From a virus: 64,000 nucleotides of DNA. Shown here piece by piece: positions 57,088-64,000 of this stretch; within the stretch, counting starts at the first letter, position 1, and each line of letters opens with the position of its first letter. The DNA is taken from IMG/VR virus record IMGVR_UViG_3300010401_000036, positions 1 through 64,000 of that record. One strand, given 5' to 3'. The notes under the pieces are model-generated. The model ran no database searches. It was not told the DNA's origin and was given only the letters and a program-made list of their open reading frames with translations. Made by a program: the position numbers and the translations under genes.

Positions 57088-57245
57088 AAAAACGAGATGG
57101 TTGGGCCGCCTAGAATGGTCTTGGAATTGTCGCGAGGGAATGCTAATTCAGCATCACGGGTCGAGGCTATTCCGCAGCCAATTCGGCCGGCGCCGACGAG
57201 CTGGTAACTCGGTCGGCCACCCCTTTTAAGACCCTTGCTGGGCAT
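57084..57245 (-). CDS. Small basic protein (53 aa)
   Basis: ATG 57245 overlaps the end of the DnaA-like gene. 'MPSKGLKRGGRPSYQLVG', then 'ELAFPRDNSKTILGGPTISFL'. Overlaps 56434-57087 by 4 bases. Unknown. Confidence 0.45.
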   Translation of the reverse strand: MPSKGLKRGGRPSYQLVGAGRIGCGIASTRDAELAFPRDNSKTILGGPTISFL

Positions 57246-57783
57246 CTGGCAAGGGTCTTTCAATTTCAGCCCGTAGCGCGGCCACCTGTGCGTCAAACTT
57301 CGGATCCGCGGCCATCAGTGCCTTGATCGTCTTTATCGCATGTATGACCGTCGTATGGTCTCTGTTGCCGAACCTGCGGCCGATCTCGGGGAGGGATTTT
57401 CCTGTAGTTTCAGCGGCTAGGTACATGCCAACCTGTCGAGCCCGGACAAATGGCACAAATCGCCTATCCGAGAGTAGGCTGACCATGGTCACGTTTCCCC
57501 AGGCGCAGACCAGCTTTTGGATATTCCTGATCTGATTGACGGGAAAAACAGGGTTATCCACAGGATTTGGAGGTATTTTGGTCTCCGGAATGACCGGATA
57601 GACCAGAATCTCGCGCAGCTTGACCTTGGGTTTTGGGCTTGGTTCCGGCGATCGCTGGGAAGCCGAAGGGCATTTCACCCCCGTATCCACCTTGGCCTTG
57701 GCGGCAATGCTCAATTTGAGGGCATGGTGGCGGGCCTGGATCTCGGAGAGGCTGCGGTTCTCGAGTTCGGTCCATGCTGTCAT
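57226..57783 (-). CDS. DnaA domain IV-like replication initiator-type protein
   Basis: 185 residues. The C-terminal 'ARQVGMYLAAETTGKSLPEIGRRFGNRDHTTVIHAI' (about 120-160) is the DnaA box-binding helix-turn-helix; no ATPase domain is present. The N-terminal half is disordered. It may recruit host replication to the phage origin or block host initiation. A perfect DnaA box lies inside this gene. Confidence 0.8.
   Translation of the reverse strand: MTAWTELENRSLSEIQARHHALKLSIAAKAKVDTGVKCPSASQRSPEPSPKPKVKLREILVYPVIPETKIPPNPVDNPVFPVNQIRNIQKLVCAWGNVTMVSLLSDRRFVPFVRARQVGMYLAAETTGKSLPEIGRRFGNRDHTTVIHAIKTIKALMAADPKFDAQVAALRAEIERPLPDAQQGS
57554..57562 (+). promoter_or_regulatory. DnaA box TTATCCACA
   Basis: Perfect consensus in the middle of the DnaA-like gene and about 600 bases from the iterons. 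One box alone is weak evidence, but with the iterons and DnaA-like protein it supports an origin in this region. Confidence 0.45.
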
Positions 57784-58505
57784 GCTACCCTCATCTCAAG
57801 CGGGCGAAATGTCGCCGCGATATGCCGGCTCAGCGGCAGCGGTATCTTCGCGATCATGGCGCTGGCCTGCTTGCGGTTGATCTTAGGCCCGCCAAAATGT
57901 TCTCCAGCCGCAGTCAGGTGTTTTGTGTGAGGCGCACCGTCACGCAGATGGACAAGGGCAGCTTGCTGGAAACATCTCTTGCTTCCGTCAAACCTAAATC
58001 CAGTCACCTTGCGGTGCGTGCCAATCGGCATCAACGCCGGCACGTCGCCCCATAAATAGAAGCTACCATAGCTCCAGCGAGCTCTCCCGACCCACTTCTG
58101 TGCGCCGCGGACGTTCTCGACAATCAGCGGGATATGCTGTCCAGCCGCCTCGCACGCCTCGCGCTGGATGCGAAAGCAGGCATTAAACAGCCGCCGCAGA
58201 TCAGCTAGCTCCTGGCCGCTGGTGTCGGCCCGAATCGCCGCAGCCTTCGCCTTGGCGCGGCTCCACGGCATCGCCATGTAGCTGTATTCCTGACACGGCG
58301 GGGAAGCGACGATCAGATCGGCGGTCTTGAACTGCGAGCCGTGCAGCGTGAGTACGTCCTGCACCACGAGCTGCGCCGGATAGCGGTGCTCTCCGTAAAC
58401 ATGCTGTTCGATGTCGAATCCGATCACGTCGTAACCCTCTGCAAGTAGTCCTTCCGTCCAGCCACCGAGGCCGCAGAATAGGTCAATGGCTAACGGCCTG
58501 CTCAT
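57780..58505 (-). CDS. DNA cytosine-5 methyltransferase-like protein
   Basis: 241 residues from ATG 58505 (ATGA). 'AIDLFCGLGGWTEGL' SAM motif, 'VASPPCQEYS' catalytic PCQ, 'LIVENVRGAQ' (ENV) motif. Shorter than usual and without an evident target-recognition domain, so it may be a solitary phage methylase that protects DNA from host restriction. Overlaps RusA. Confidence 0.85.
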   Translation of the reverse strand: MSRPLAIDLFCGLGGWTEGLLAEGYDVIGFDIEQHVYGEHRYPAQLVVQDVLTLHGSQFKTADLIVASPPCQEYSYMAMPWSRAKAKAAAIRADTSGQELADLRRLFNACFRIQREACEAAGQHIPLIVENVRGAQKWVGRARWSYGSFYLWGDVPALMPIGTHRKVTGFRFDGSKRCFQQAALVHLRDGAPHTKHLTAAGEHFGGPKINRKQASAMIAKIPLPLSRHIAATFRPLEMRVA

Positions 58506-58888
58506 GCGCAAGCCCTCACAATAACCCGCATCCCGGCCGGCGCATGGCCCCAGATCACATGCAGCCCGCGCATGTTCTTCTTGGCGTCGTTGGCGATGAT
58601 CTCGATCCGCCGGAGATAGTCGATTACTGATTTGATGCCGTTGTCAGCGTCGAGTTCGCAATGGTCTTCGGATAGGATGATGGTCACGACGAAGCGCTCA
58701 AGCCGGTCGAACCTGGGCGGATTTGGCGAGCGCTTGGCGGCCATCACGAATCGATCGGCCTGCTCTTTCCACGCGCGGAGCTTGGGCTGGGCGGTCCAGT
58801 CGACACGACGGGTCCGGTTCACAGATAGGGGTGGCGGCAGGTCGAGCATAACCACGTCTTGGGCTGGGAGATCGGCAAGGGCGTACAT
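58502..58888 (-). CDS. rusA: RusA-like Holliday junction resolvase
   Basis: 128 residues from ATG 58888. Acidic catalytic set in 'DADNGIKSVIDYLRRIEIIANDAKK' (Asp, Asn, Lys, Asp). Resolves branched DNA before packaging. A longer Arg-rich upstream frame is rejected. Confidence 0.85.
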   Translation of the reverse strand: MYALADLPAQDVVMLDLPPPLSVNRTRRVDWTAQPKLRAWKEQADRFVMAAKRSPNPPRFDRLERFVVTIILSEDHCELDADNGIKSVIDYLRRIEIIANDAKKNMRGLHVIWGHAPAGMRVIVRACA

Positions 58889-59208
58889 CAGGACCGCCTT
58901 TCGATCGCATCCAGATAGCTTGCCGAGGGGGAGCGGAGGAATGAGGGCAGCGGCTCCAACTGAGCCCGCTGCTCTCTCGCGCGGTAATAGGCGAGATCGT
59001 CGCGCCAGCATTTCAGCTCGTCGATCGGCACCAGCACGTAGCCGGGAGGAATGTAGATGCTGGCCGCTGCAGAGTCCTCCCCTGCAGCGGCCAGCTCACC
59101 CACGCCAAATGCCATTGCCGGCACGCTCTCACCGGGGCTGATGTGAGGCGCTGAGGATGGCGCGGGTGAAGTCTTGAAGGGGTTTGCGAGGTCGAGGGCG
59201 GGGTGCAT
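58888..59208 (-). CDS. Hypothetical protein (106 aa)
   Basis: Disordered Pro/Ser/Ala first half, then 'IYIPPGYVLVPIDELKCWRDDLAYYR', a motif recurrent in phage small proteins. Begins right at the end of the Cro-like gene (1-base overlap). Unknown. Confidence 0.55.
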   Translation of the reverse strand: MHPALDLANPFKTSPAPSSAPHISPGESVPAMAFGVGELAAAGEDSAAASIYIPPGYVLVPIDELKCWRDDLAYYRAREQRAQLEPLPSFLRSPSASYLDAIERRS

Positions 59209-59414
59209 TAGGCTGGCTCCCTAAACCCAAAGACCGATGGGTCGACTCGCTTCTTTCGAGTCTTAAGGGCTTGGCAAATAACAAGATAATTATCCGACGG
59301 TATCTTTCCTGCAGCACGCCACATGCTAACTGCTGGCGCCCCGATGCCGACCAGTGTGGCTGCGGCGCCTGTCCCGCCCAAAGCCTCGATCACGTCATCG
59401 ACTGTTTTCAGCAT
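59208..59414 (-). CDS. Cro/CI-type HTH repressor (68 aa)
   Basis: 'MLKTVDDVIEALGGTGAAATLVGIGAPAVSMWRAAGKIPSDN' is a Cro-like helix-turn-helix, with 'PSVFGFREPA' end seen in many Rhizobiales prophage Cro proteins. First gene of the minus block, facing the divergent plus operon; likely controls that switch. Confidence 0.8.
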   Translation of the reverse strand: MLKTVDDVIEALGGTGAAATLVGIGAPAVSMWRAAGKIPSDNYLVICQALKTRKKRVDPSVFGFREPA

Positions 59415-59630
59415 GCGACCTCTAAGTGCATGATTGGGGAGGCTTTCCCTCCCCTGGTATCATGCTAGTTGCTCCGGGTTTGAGGAGTTTTTCAACTCTA
59501 GTGCATCGCACCTTAGGATATACGATTTGCGGCCGTCAAGAAAATAATTCAGGTCGAATGAAAATATGCAATTGACAGACTTCATCAGAAGTGAAACAAG
59601 AGGGCATCAGATCGCTGATGGAGAGCCGCC
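59415..59630. promoter_or_regulatory. Divergent control region between cro-like gene and plus operon
   Basis: No gene. Facing -35-type hexamers: TTGACG on minus (59534-59539) and TTGACA on plus (59572-59577), both with weak -10s. Two copies of CTCTA(A)GTGCAT (59420-59431, 59496-59506), one with the GTGC..GCAC palindrome, are candidate Cro operators. A 7-bp GGGGAGG/CCTCCCC hairpin lies in the cro leader (59436-59454). Confidence 0.5.
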
Positions 59631-59825
59631 ATGGCCCGCAAGCCAACCCCTAAGACAGACGTTGATCTAAACCGCTGGTGCATCGAAATGGCGATGCGCT
59701 GGCCTGTTGTGAGCGTCTACAGCGCTGCTGGCGTCTATAGCCATGGCGGTGGTCTGCCACGACAAGAGCAGGACGCCGATGTGATCGGCCGCGCCAACAA
59801 GATCAAGGCGTGGGTGCAGTCATGA
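59631..59825 (+). CDS. Small hypothetical protein (64 aa)
   Basis: First gene of the right plus operon (GGAG site). 'DLNRWCIEMAMRWP', mixed charge; basic start. No family recognised. Confidence 0.55.
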   Translation: MARKPTPKTDVDLNRWCIEMAMRWPVVSVYSAAGVYSHGGGLPRQEQDADVIGRANKIKAWVQS

Positions 59826-60226
59826 ACACCGCCCGTCACCGCACCCTAGCCACGATCCGCGTTTGCTCCGATATGGCCGCGAAGGAGCCAGCAGCGCCCG
59901 TCGTTTACTTCGTCCTCGCGGACTTCGGCTATTGCCGCACCACCGGCCGCAAGATCGGCATGGAGTGGGTAGCCCGCGATCCCGCCAACATGAGCCGGCG
60001 CGAAACCCTGATCGACATCCGCTCGGGCGAGCTGCCGAACGTCGTCCAGATCATTGAGATGGAGTTCACCGCGCAGGGCATCAGCTCGCGGGACGTGACT
60101 GAGTCGATGCTGGAGGAAGTCGAGAGCGTCCGCCGGCCCGAGCATGCCGAGATCATGTCGAAGTTCGATCGGGTGCTGGCGCTGATCGACCATGATCGCG
60201 ACGAACGCAAGCACGAGGCTGTGTGA
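59822..60226 (+). CDS. Hypothetical protein (134 aa)
   Basis: ATG 59822 overlaps the previous stop. 'YFVLADFGYCRTTGRKIGMEW', acidic C-terminal helices. Unknown phage early protein. Confidence 0.55.
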   Translation: MNTARHRTLATIRVCSDMAAKEPAAPVVYFVLADFGYCRTTGRKIGMEWVARDPANMSRRETLIDIRSGELPNVVQIIEMEFTAQGISSRDVTESMLEEVESVRRPEHAEIMSKFDRVLALIDHDRDERKHEAV

Positions 60227-60471
60227 TGAGCGATCGCGTCGAGGTTGGGTCCATCGTCAGGGCCAAAGTCATGTCCAACATGAAGCTTATCGAGATCGAT
60301 GCATTCCTGATTAGCCGTGTCGAAAGCTGGAAGTTCGGCAAATTTTACGTCGTCCAGCAACGATACCATGGCGACACAGAACCGAGAGAAGGTGCCCCGA
60401 CACATCAATGCTCGCTCGATGACGTGACGCTGCTTTCGCCGGCTCGCAAGCACGAGGTAGCCAATGGCTGA
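60226..60471 (+). CDS. Small hypothetical protein (81 aa)
   Basis: Start at ATG 60226 (TGATG overlap with the upstream stop); an in-frame GTG lies one codon before. 'VEVGSIVRAKVMSNMKLIEID' reads like a small OB- or SH3-type beta domain. Soluble, basic. Unknown. Confidence 0.55.
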   Translation: MSDRVEVGSIVRAKVMSNMKLIEIDAFLISRVESWKFGKFYVVQQRYHGDTEPREGAPTHQCSLDDVTLLSPARKHEVANG

Positions 60472-60763
60472 GCCGACCAGCTTCGATATCACATGGCACC
60501 ACGGCGCCTATTACGTGTCCATTCCGAACTACGGCGGCGGCACGGTCTACACGGCCGAGCATGTCGACCGCCTCACCCGCGAGAACGAGGCGATGCGGAA
60601 GGCGCTGGAGGGCATGTGCGCTGTATTTGTTCCCTTCAGGCTCAAGCCTGTTGGCGCGCCCGGGAGCTCTGCGAGAGCTGAGCAAGACGAACAAATCGCA
60701 GCATATGATAACGCCCGCGCCGCCCTTTCCTATCTCAAGGAGCCCAGCAATGCGCAAGACTGA
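60464..60763 (+). CDS. Hypothetical protein (99 aa)
   Basis: 'ITWHHGAYYVSIPNYGGGTVYT' beta start, then a helix ('TRENEAMRKALEGM'). Overlaps both neighbours. Unknown. Confidence 0.55.
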   Translation: MAEPTSFDITWHHGAYYVSIPNYGGGTVYTAEHVDRLTRENEAMRKALEGMCAVFVPFRLKPVGAPGSSARAEQDEQIAAYDNARAALSYLKEPSNAQD

Positions 60764-60878
60764 TCCGGTCGAACTCACTGCCATCTATATCCGCACGCTC
60801 GCTGAGTTCGTGGCCGCCGCAATCATCATCGGCGAGGCCATCCTGATCTGCCGACTACTGACCTGGGGGAACGGATGA
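60750..60878 (+). CDS. Small membrane protein (42 aa)
   Basis: ATG 60750 overlaps the previous gene. One hydrophobic helix (about 17-36). ATGA overlap into the next tiny membrane gene. Unknown. Confidence 0.5.
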   Translation: MRKTDPVELTAIYIRTLAEFVAAAIIIGEAILICRLLTWGNG

Positions 60879-60988
60879 AATTCACAGCTACGATCGCCCC
60901 GCCTCTCATGGCGGCACTCGCCGGCACGCTGTTCATGATCGTGGAGCACTATTACGTGGCTCCGTTGCTCGCAAGGTGGTTCGAATGA
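60875..60988 (+). CDS. Small membrane protein (37 aa)
   Basis: ATGA-coupled to the previous gene; hydrophobic helix at about 5-24, then a short polar end. A pair of tiny membrane peptides in an early operon could modify the host envelope or block superinfection (speculative). Confidence 0.5.
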   Translation: MKFTATIAPPLMAALAGTLFMIVEHYYVAPLLARWFE

Positions 60989-61182
60989 CATTGGAAGATT
61001 GGAACCAGCAGGATACCGAAATCGCAGCAGCGATGGCAGTCCGAGACCTCATGAGCGCGGCAGCAACGCTCTCTGAACTGCCGGCTGAACGCATCAGGGC
61101 TGAGCGCCAAGATATCGAGTTGGTCCACCAACATCTTGTCAGACTTCTGACCCGCGCGGAACAGATGGAAGCAGCGCACTAA
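60985..61182 (+). CDS. Small helical protein (65 aa)
   Basis: Start ATG 60985 (ATGA). 'AAMAVRDLMSAAATLSELPAERI' helices; soluble. Unknown. Confidence 0.5.
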   Translation: MTLEDWNQQDTEIAAAMAVRDLMSAAATLSELPAERIRAERQDIELVHQHLVRLLTRAEQMEAAH

Positions 61183-61207
61183 CTTTCAACCCCAAGGAGC
61201 TACCAAA

Positions 61208-61660
61208 ATGAATTACTCGACGGCCATTTTTCTGATCAACCCGAAGGTCCGCGCCATTCAGGCAATCTATGAGCCTGACACGGATCAGCGCAAGTATCCG
61301 CGCTGCACCTTCAAGACGTTCGACCAGAGTATTCAGGTCGGCGACTACATCTTGGTTCCGACCGAAACGCGCCACAAGATGACCGTGAATAAGGTCGTCG
61401 AGGTCGACGTTGAGCCCGATCTTGAAACGCCCCAGCAGATCAACTGGGTGATCGGGACGGTCGATCGCTCGATGTACGAGGAAGTCTTGGCGTCGGAAGC
61501 CAAGGCGATCGAACTGATGAAGGCGGCCGAGAAGACCCACGCCCGCGAGGAGCTGCGCAAGAAGATGATGGCGCATGTCGACGAGACAAAGCTCGCTGCG
61601 CTGCAGATTGCCCGGATGAGTGGCGATGGCGTGGAAGCGATCGAGCCGCCGAAGGCGTAA
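61208..61660 (+). CDS. Hypothetical protein (150 aa)
   Basis: AAGGAG site before ATG. Beta-rich first half ('CTFKTFDQSIQVGDYILVPTE', 'VVEVDVEP'), helical second half. Recurrent in phage early operons near SSB-like genes. Unknown. Confidence 0.6.
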   Translation: MNYSTAIFLINPKVRAIQAIYEPDTDQRKYPRCTFKTFDQSIQVGDYILVPTETRHKMTVNKVVEVDVEPDLETPQQINWVIGTVDRSMYEEVLASEAKAIELMKAAEKTHAREELRKKMMAHVDETKLAALQIARMSGDGVEAIEPPKA

Positions 61661-61710
61661 CGGAATATGGCCGTGACCTGGTGTCCTAACCTCACAGGAG
61701 CGGCCATTCC

Positions 61711-61805
61711 TATCAGCGGCATTCGCCGCTGATAGTTCTCTATATACATAGAGAAAAAGGTGCACGGGGAAGGTTCGTGAGGTTCTTGGACGAAGAACCT
61801 TCCCC
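61711..61805 (+). promoter_or_regulatory. Hairpin cluster sequestering the ribosome site of 61777
   Basis: Three successive inverted repeats: a 10-bp stem (61711-61734), a 7-bp stem (61737-61754), and an 11-bp stem 61766-61776 / 61795-61805. The last buries the GGGGAAGG ribosome site. A competing inner stem (61780-61786 / 61794-61800) would free it. No T-run follows, so these are not terminators. Confidence 0.6.
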
Positions 61806-62025
61806 GGAATCCTTGGAGACGAAGTTAATGCGGTGTCTTCGCTGCGGACGGAAGATGAGACTCAAACCGGACGGCTGGAGACGATGCGCAAAGCAATGTT
61901 CGGAGATCATGGGGCTTTCTTTGCGTTGTAGTACCTTGCCTGCGGCGCGCACCGATCAGGCCACTGCAGAAACATCAAGTTGGATGCCTCGAAAAATAAC
62001 TGTCGTATGGAAATCAGACCAATGA
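61777..62025 (+). CDS. Small Cys-rich protein (82 aa), GTG start
   Basis: GTG 61777 after GGGGAAGG; the 'CLRCG...RCAKQC' set suggests a zinc ribbon. Alternative start ATG 61828. Expression likely depends on the hairpin over its ribosome site. Unknown role. Confidence 0.5.
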   Translation: MRFLDEEPSPESLETKLMRCLRCGRKMRLKPDGWRRCAKQCSEIMGLSLRCSTLPAARTDQATAETSSWMPRKITVVWKSDQ

Positions 62026-62267
62026 CACCAACGCCTTGCAGAACCTGTGACAACGTCCACAGCACGACGCGCAAGCTGTCGTACACGCAATGGACGTGCG
62101 TTCGGTTCCCCAAGGTTGCCGGCCTCAATCCGGTCGATCCGGATGGCTGGATAGATCCTCCGTATATGCGTTGCATCGGAATCAATGGCGGCCACTGTCA
62201 ACTTTGGACGCCAAGACGAGAACCGGCAAGGGAAGCACCGGAATCAAAGCTTCCTGACACGAACTGA
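62022..62267 (+). CDS. Small Cys-rich phage protein (81 aa)
   Basis: Start ATG 62022 (ATGA). 'CRTCDN', 'QWTCVRFP', 'YMRCIGINGGHCQLW' supply several Cys typical of a small phage protein family; probable metal binding. Unknown role. Confidence 0.6.
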   Translation: MTPTPCRTCDNVHSTTRKLSYTQWTCVRFPKVAGLNPVDPDGWIDPPYMRCIGINGGHCQLWTPRREPAREAPESKLPDTN

Positions 62268-62278
62268 AAGCACATGAC

Positions 62279-62695
62279 ATGCGAATCTCTGAAGAATTTC
62301 CCAGCCAATACCTGAAAGCTTCCGATCTGCAGGGCCGCGAAATCCGCGTCACTATGGCCCGTGTCGAGCGCGAAAAGATCGGAACCGATTCCAAACTCGT
62401 GCTCTATTTCAAGGGCAAGGAAAAAGGCCTCGTTCTGAACAAGACCAACGCCGGCACGATCAGCGATGCCTACGGCGACGATACGGACGACTGGTTCGAC
62501 AACCCGCTGATTCTGTTCAGCGTGAAGACCGACTACCAGGGCAAGGTCGTGGATGCCACGCGCTGCCGTGTTCCGACCGCGAAGGATAATCGCCAGCAGG
62601 CTCCGCAGCGCCGGGCCGATCCGATCTCCAGTGGACCGGATATCGCCAATGGCGACGAACCTCCGGCGTACCACAGCGACGAAATCCCATTCTGA
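62279..62695 (+). CDS. SSB-like protein with acidic DEIPF tail
   Basis: 138 residues. OB-fold-like core ('REIRVTMARVEREKIG..SKLVLYFKG'), disordered linker and C-terminal 'DEIPF', like the SSB tip that recruits replication enzymes. Likely the phage ssDNA-binding protein; placed before other replication-operon genes. Confidence 0.65.
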   Translation: MRISEEFPSQYLKASDLQGREIRVTMARVEREKIGTDSKLVLYFKGKEKGLVLNKTNAGTISDAYGDDTDDWFDNPLILFSVKTDYQGKVVDATRCRVPTAKDNRQQAPQRRADPISSGPDIANGDEPPAYHSDEIPF

Positions 62696-62705
62696 GGATT
62701 GAGCA

Positions 62706-63275
62706 ATGAATCCGCTCGCCATCCGTGCAAGCTATGCTGACCTCAAGCTCGTGAAGACGCGCCAGGTCGCACAGTTGATCTTTGAGGTTCCGATCGAGGA
62801 TTTCGACGCGGCTTACGAGGTGCTGGGCGGCTTGCCCAATCCTGCCAAGGAACAGTGGTTCGCAATAGCAGCTTTAGTTGCGGCGCCAGCGACGACATTC
62901 CGCTCTGTGGCGAATGTGATTGTGAGCGGAGAGAAGCGCTCAGGAGGAGATGATGACCAACGGGTAACCGCCGCGCGGCCCGAGCCGAAACAGGACAGGC
63001 CGGCTCGGGCCAAGCCAGGCGTTCGACCTTGGCGAGATATGCAGCCGCAGACACAGGCTGGGATTCGGTGCAATGACCCCGAGTTCATTGCCTTCCTTCG
63101 CGAGGAACGGCCCGACGATTGGCACGAAAGCATGGAGAATGCAGAGGAGTGCGTTCGCCTGATCTGCGGCGTTGCTTCGCGCAGGGACCTCGCGACAGAC
63201 CACCGAGCGCGGGTGATCTGGCACCAGCTTGACGAGCTGTTTTTGACCCGCAAGGCGCTGGAGCGCGCGTCATGA
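62706..63275 (+). CDS. Hypothetical protein (189 aa)
   Basis: N-terminal recombinase-mediator-like beta start ('YADLKLVKTRQVAQLIFEVP'), disordered middle, C-terminal helices with Cys ('NAEECVRLICGV'). Common in rhizobial phages next to SSB-like genes; function unknown. Overlaps the HNH gene by 4 bases. Confidence 0.6.
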   Translation: MNPLAIRASYADLKLVKTRQVAQLIFEVPIEDFDAAYEVLGGLPNPAKEQWFAIAALVAAPATTFRSVANVIVSGEKRSGGDDDQRVTAARPEPKQDRPARAKPGVRPWRDMQPQTQAGIRCNDPEFIAFLREERPDDWHESMENAEECVRLICGVASRRDLATDHRARVIWHQLDELFLTRKALERAS

Positions 63276-63652
63276 GCCGCGCCATCCCTGAATGGATCGG
63301 AAAGACCGATGACGAAAAGGTTCCTCCCCGCGTCAAGGTCAGGGTATTTGAACGCCACGGCGGCCGTTGCCACATCTCAGGCCGGATCATTCGCGCGGGC
63401 GAGGCTTGGGAGTGCGACCACGTCATAGCGCTGGTCAACGGCGGGGAGCACCGGGAATCCAATCTGGCGCCCGTGCTGGCCGCCCCACATAAGGCCAAGA
63501 CCGCGGAAGACGTAGCCGAGAAATCGAAGGTCTACCGCAAGCGCGCATATCATCTCGGAGTCGCACCGGAAAAACGGAAGATCGTTTCAAGAGGTTTCGC
63601 CCGGCGCCAGCGCACCCATGCGGGACGGCCTCCGGTTCAACGTTTTAGCTAA
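63272..63652 (+). CDS. HNH endonuclease (phage core type)
   Basis: 126 residues. 'RVFERHGGRCHISGRII' and 'ECDHVIALVNGGEHRESNLAPVL' give the HNH core. Same GC as neighbours and in operon register, so more like a packaging- or replication-associated nuclease than a mobile element. Confidence 0.85.
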   Translation: MSRAIPEWIGKTDDEKVPPRVKVRVFERHGGRCHISGRIIRAGEAWECDHVIALVNGGEHRESNLAPVLAAPHKAKTAEDVAEKSKVYRKRAYHLGVAPEKRKIVSRGFARRQRTHAGRPPVQRFS

Positions 63653-63674
63653 GGGAAACAAAAGGAAACCAACT

Positions 63675-63881
63675 ATGAAGCCGAAGAACTTTCCGGGACG
63701 AAAGAACGATCGCCGCAAGGGAGCATTGGCTCGTCTCGGGTCAGATATCAGTCTTACCGGCGACGGGGAGAAAGAACGCGAGCAGCGCGCTCTCATGAGC
63801 CGCATCATCCCCGATGGGATCGCGCGCTCAATCCGCACGAAGAAAGACCGCAGTGCTCGCGGCAAGCTTCGCACCGCGTAA
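63675..63881 (+). CDS. Small basic protein (68 aa)
   Basis: Start ATG 63675 (AGGAAACC). Lys/Arg-rich with 'GDGEKEREQRALMSRIIPDG'. Probably nucleic-acid-associated. Unknown. Confidence 0.5.
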   Translation: MKPKNFPGRKNDRRKGALARLGSDISLTGDGEKEREQRALMSRIIPDGIARSIRTKKDRSARGKLRTA

Positions 63882-63905
63882 ATTGGGAATTAGGGTAATC
63901 CATTG

Positions 63906-64000
63906 ATGTTTTACGTCGGCCTACACCAGCCCAGCGATGCGAAGCACTTCGACCACGCTTTCGTGAGCGTAAACCGCATTCGCGGTCGCAAGAAGCGGAT
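63906..64000 (+). CDS. Partial: probable queuine tRNA-ribosyltransferase-like protein (N-terminus)
   Basis: Cut by the right edge. 'MFYVGLHQPSDAKHF', 'FVSVNRIRGRKKR' matches the start I associate with the DUF7221 transglycosylase-like family of phages, related to DpdA enzymes that insert 7-deazaguanine into DNA. Only about 31 residues are visible. Confidence 0.45.
   Translation, partial: MFYVGLHQPSDAKHFDHAFVSVNRIRGRKKR

Overview
The window looks like most of the genome of a tailed, double-stranded DNA bacteriophage that infects an alphaproteobacterium. The signs are GC-rich codon use, a GapR (DUF2312) homologue, and many small proteins of types common in Rhizobiales phages. Large and small terminase, portal, scaffold-like, capsid, adaptor, tail-hub, tail-fibre and two very long internal-virion-type genes are present. 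No tape-measure, tail-tube or sheath gene was recognised, which suggests a short-tailed (podovirus-like) particle. No integrase or DNA polymerase was found, and both window edges cut genes, so the genome continues outside.

Layout. 1-2659 (+): a run of small unknown early-type genes. 59414 down to 2642 (-): one long block. It starts with a Cro-like gene and passes through nucleic-acid genes (RusA, cytosine methylase, DnaA-domain-IV protein, a protein gene carrying palindromic iterons), terminases (TerL with an intein), portal, scaffold and capsid-associated genes, a sugar/surface-biosynthesis operon (about 40.0-30.9 kb), an RNA island (30.9-27.9 kb), capsid and decoration genes, tail and internal virion genes, and a lysis region (6.5-2.6 kb). 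59631-64000 (+): a divergent early operon with an SSB-like protein, an HNH nuclease and, at the edge, the start of a probable queuine-transglycosylase-like gene. Seven HNH nucleases and a homing-endonuclease intein are scattered among these genes, two of the nucleases lying opposite to their neighbours.

The most unusual part is the RNA island. A Ro60/TROVE protein gene is preceded on the same strand by three tandem hairpin RNAs sharing conserved stem motifs. One has a circularly permuted tRNA-like module (T arm, closed acceptor hairpin, D arm) as in bacterial YrlA Y RNAs. A TTGACA promoter fits the 5' end of the first RNA and a terminator separates it from upstream genes. Just upstream lie a tRNA with a CUA (amber suppressor) anticodon, a second tRNA with an enlarged anticodon arm, and a peptidyl-tRNA hydrolase 2 gene whose best start (ATG with a strong Shine-Dalgarno) is followed by an in-frame TAG at codon 3. 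The phage therefore seems to carry its own RNA-surveillance and translation kit, possibly wired together through UAG suppression.

The biosynthetic operon encodes a GmhA-like isomerase, an HldE-like nucleotidyltransferase-kinase with swapped domain order, a split ThDP enzyme, a radical SAM enzyme, a methyltransferase and two glycosyltransferase-like proteins, linked by 4-base ATGA overlaps. It suggests synthesis and transfer of a heptose-type sugar. Several genes show irregular reading frames or starts (3.3-4.2 kb, 22.7 kb, 30.86 kb). These may be biology or sequencing errors and should be verified.
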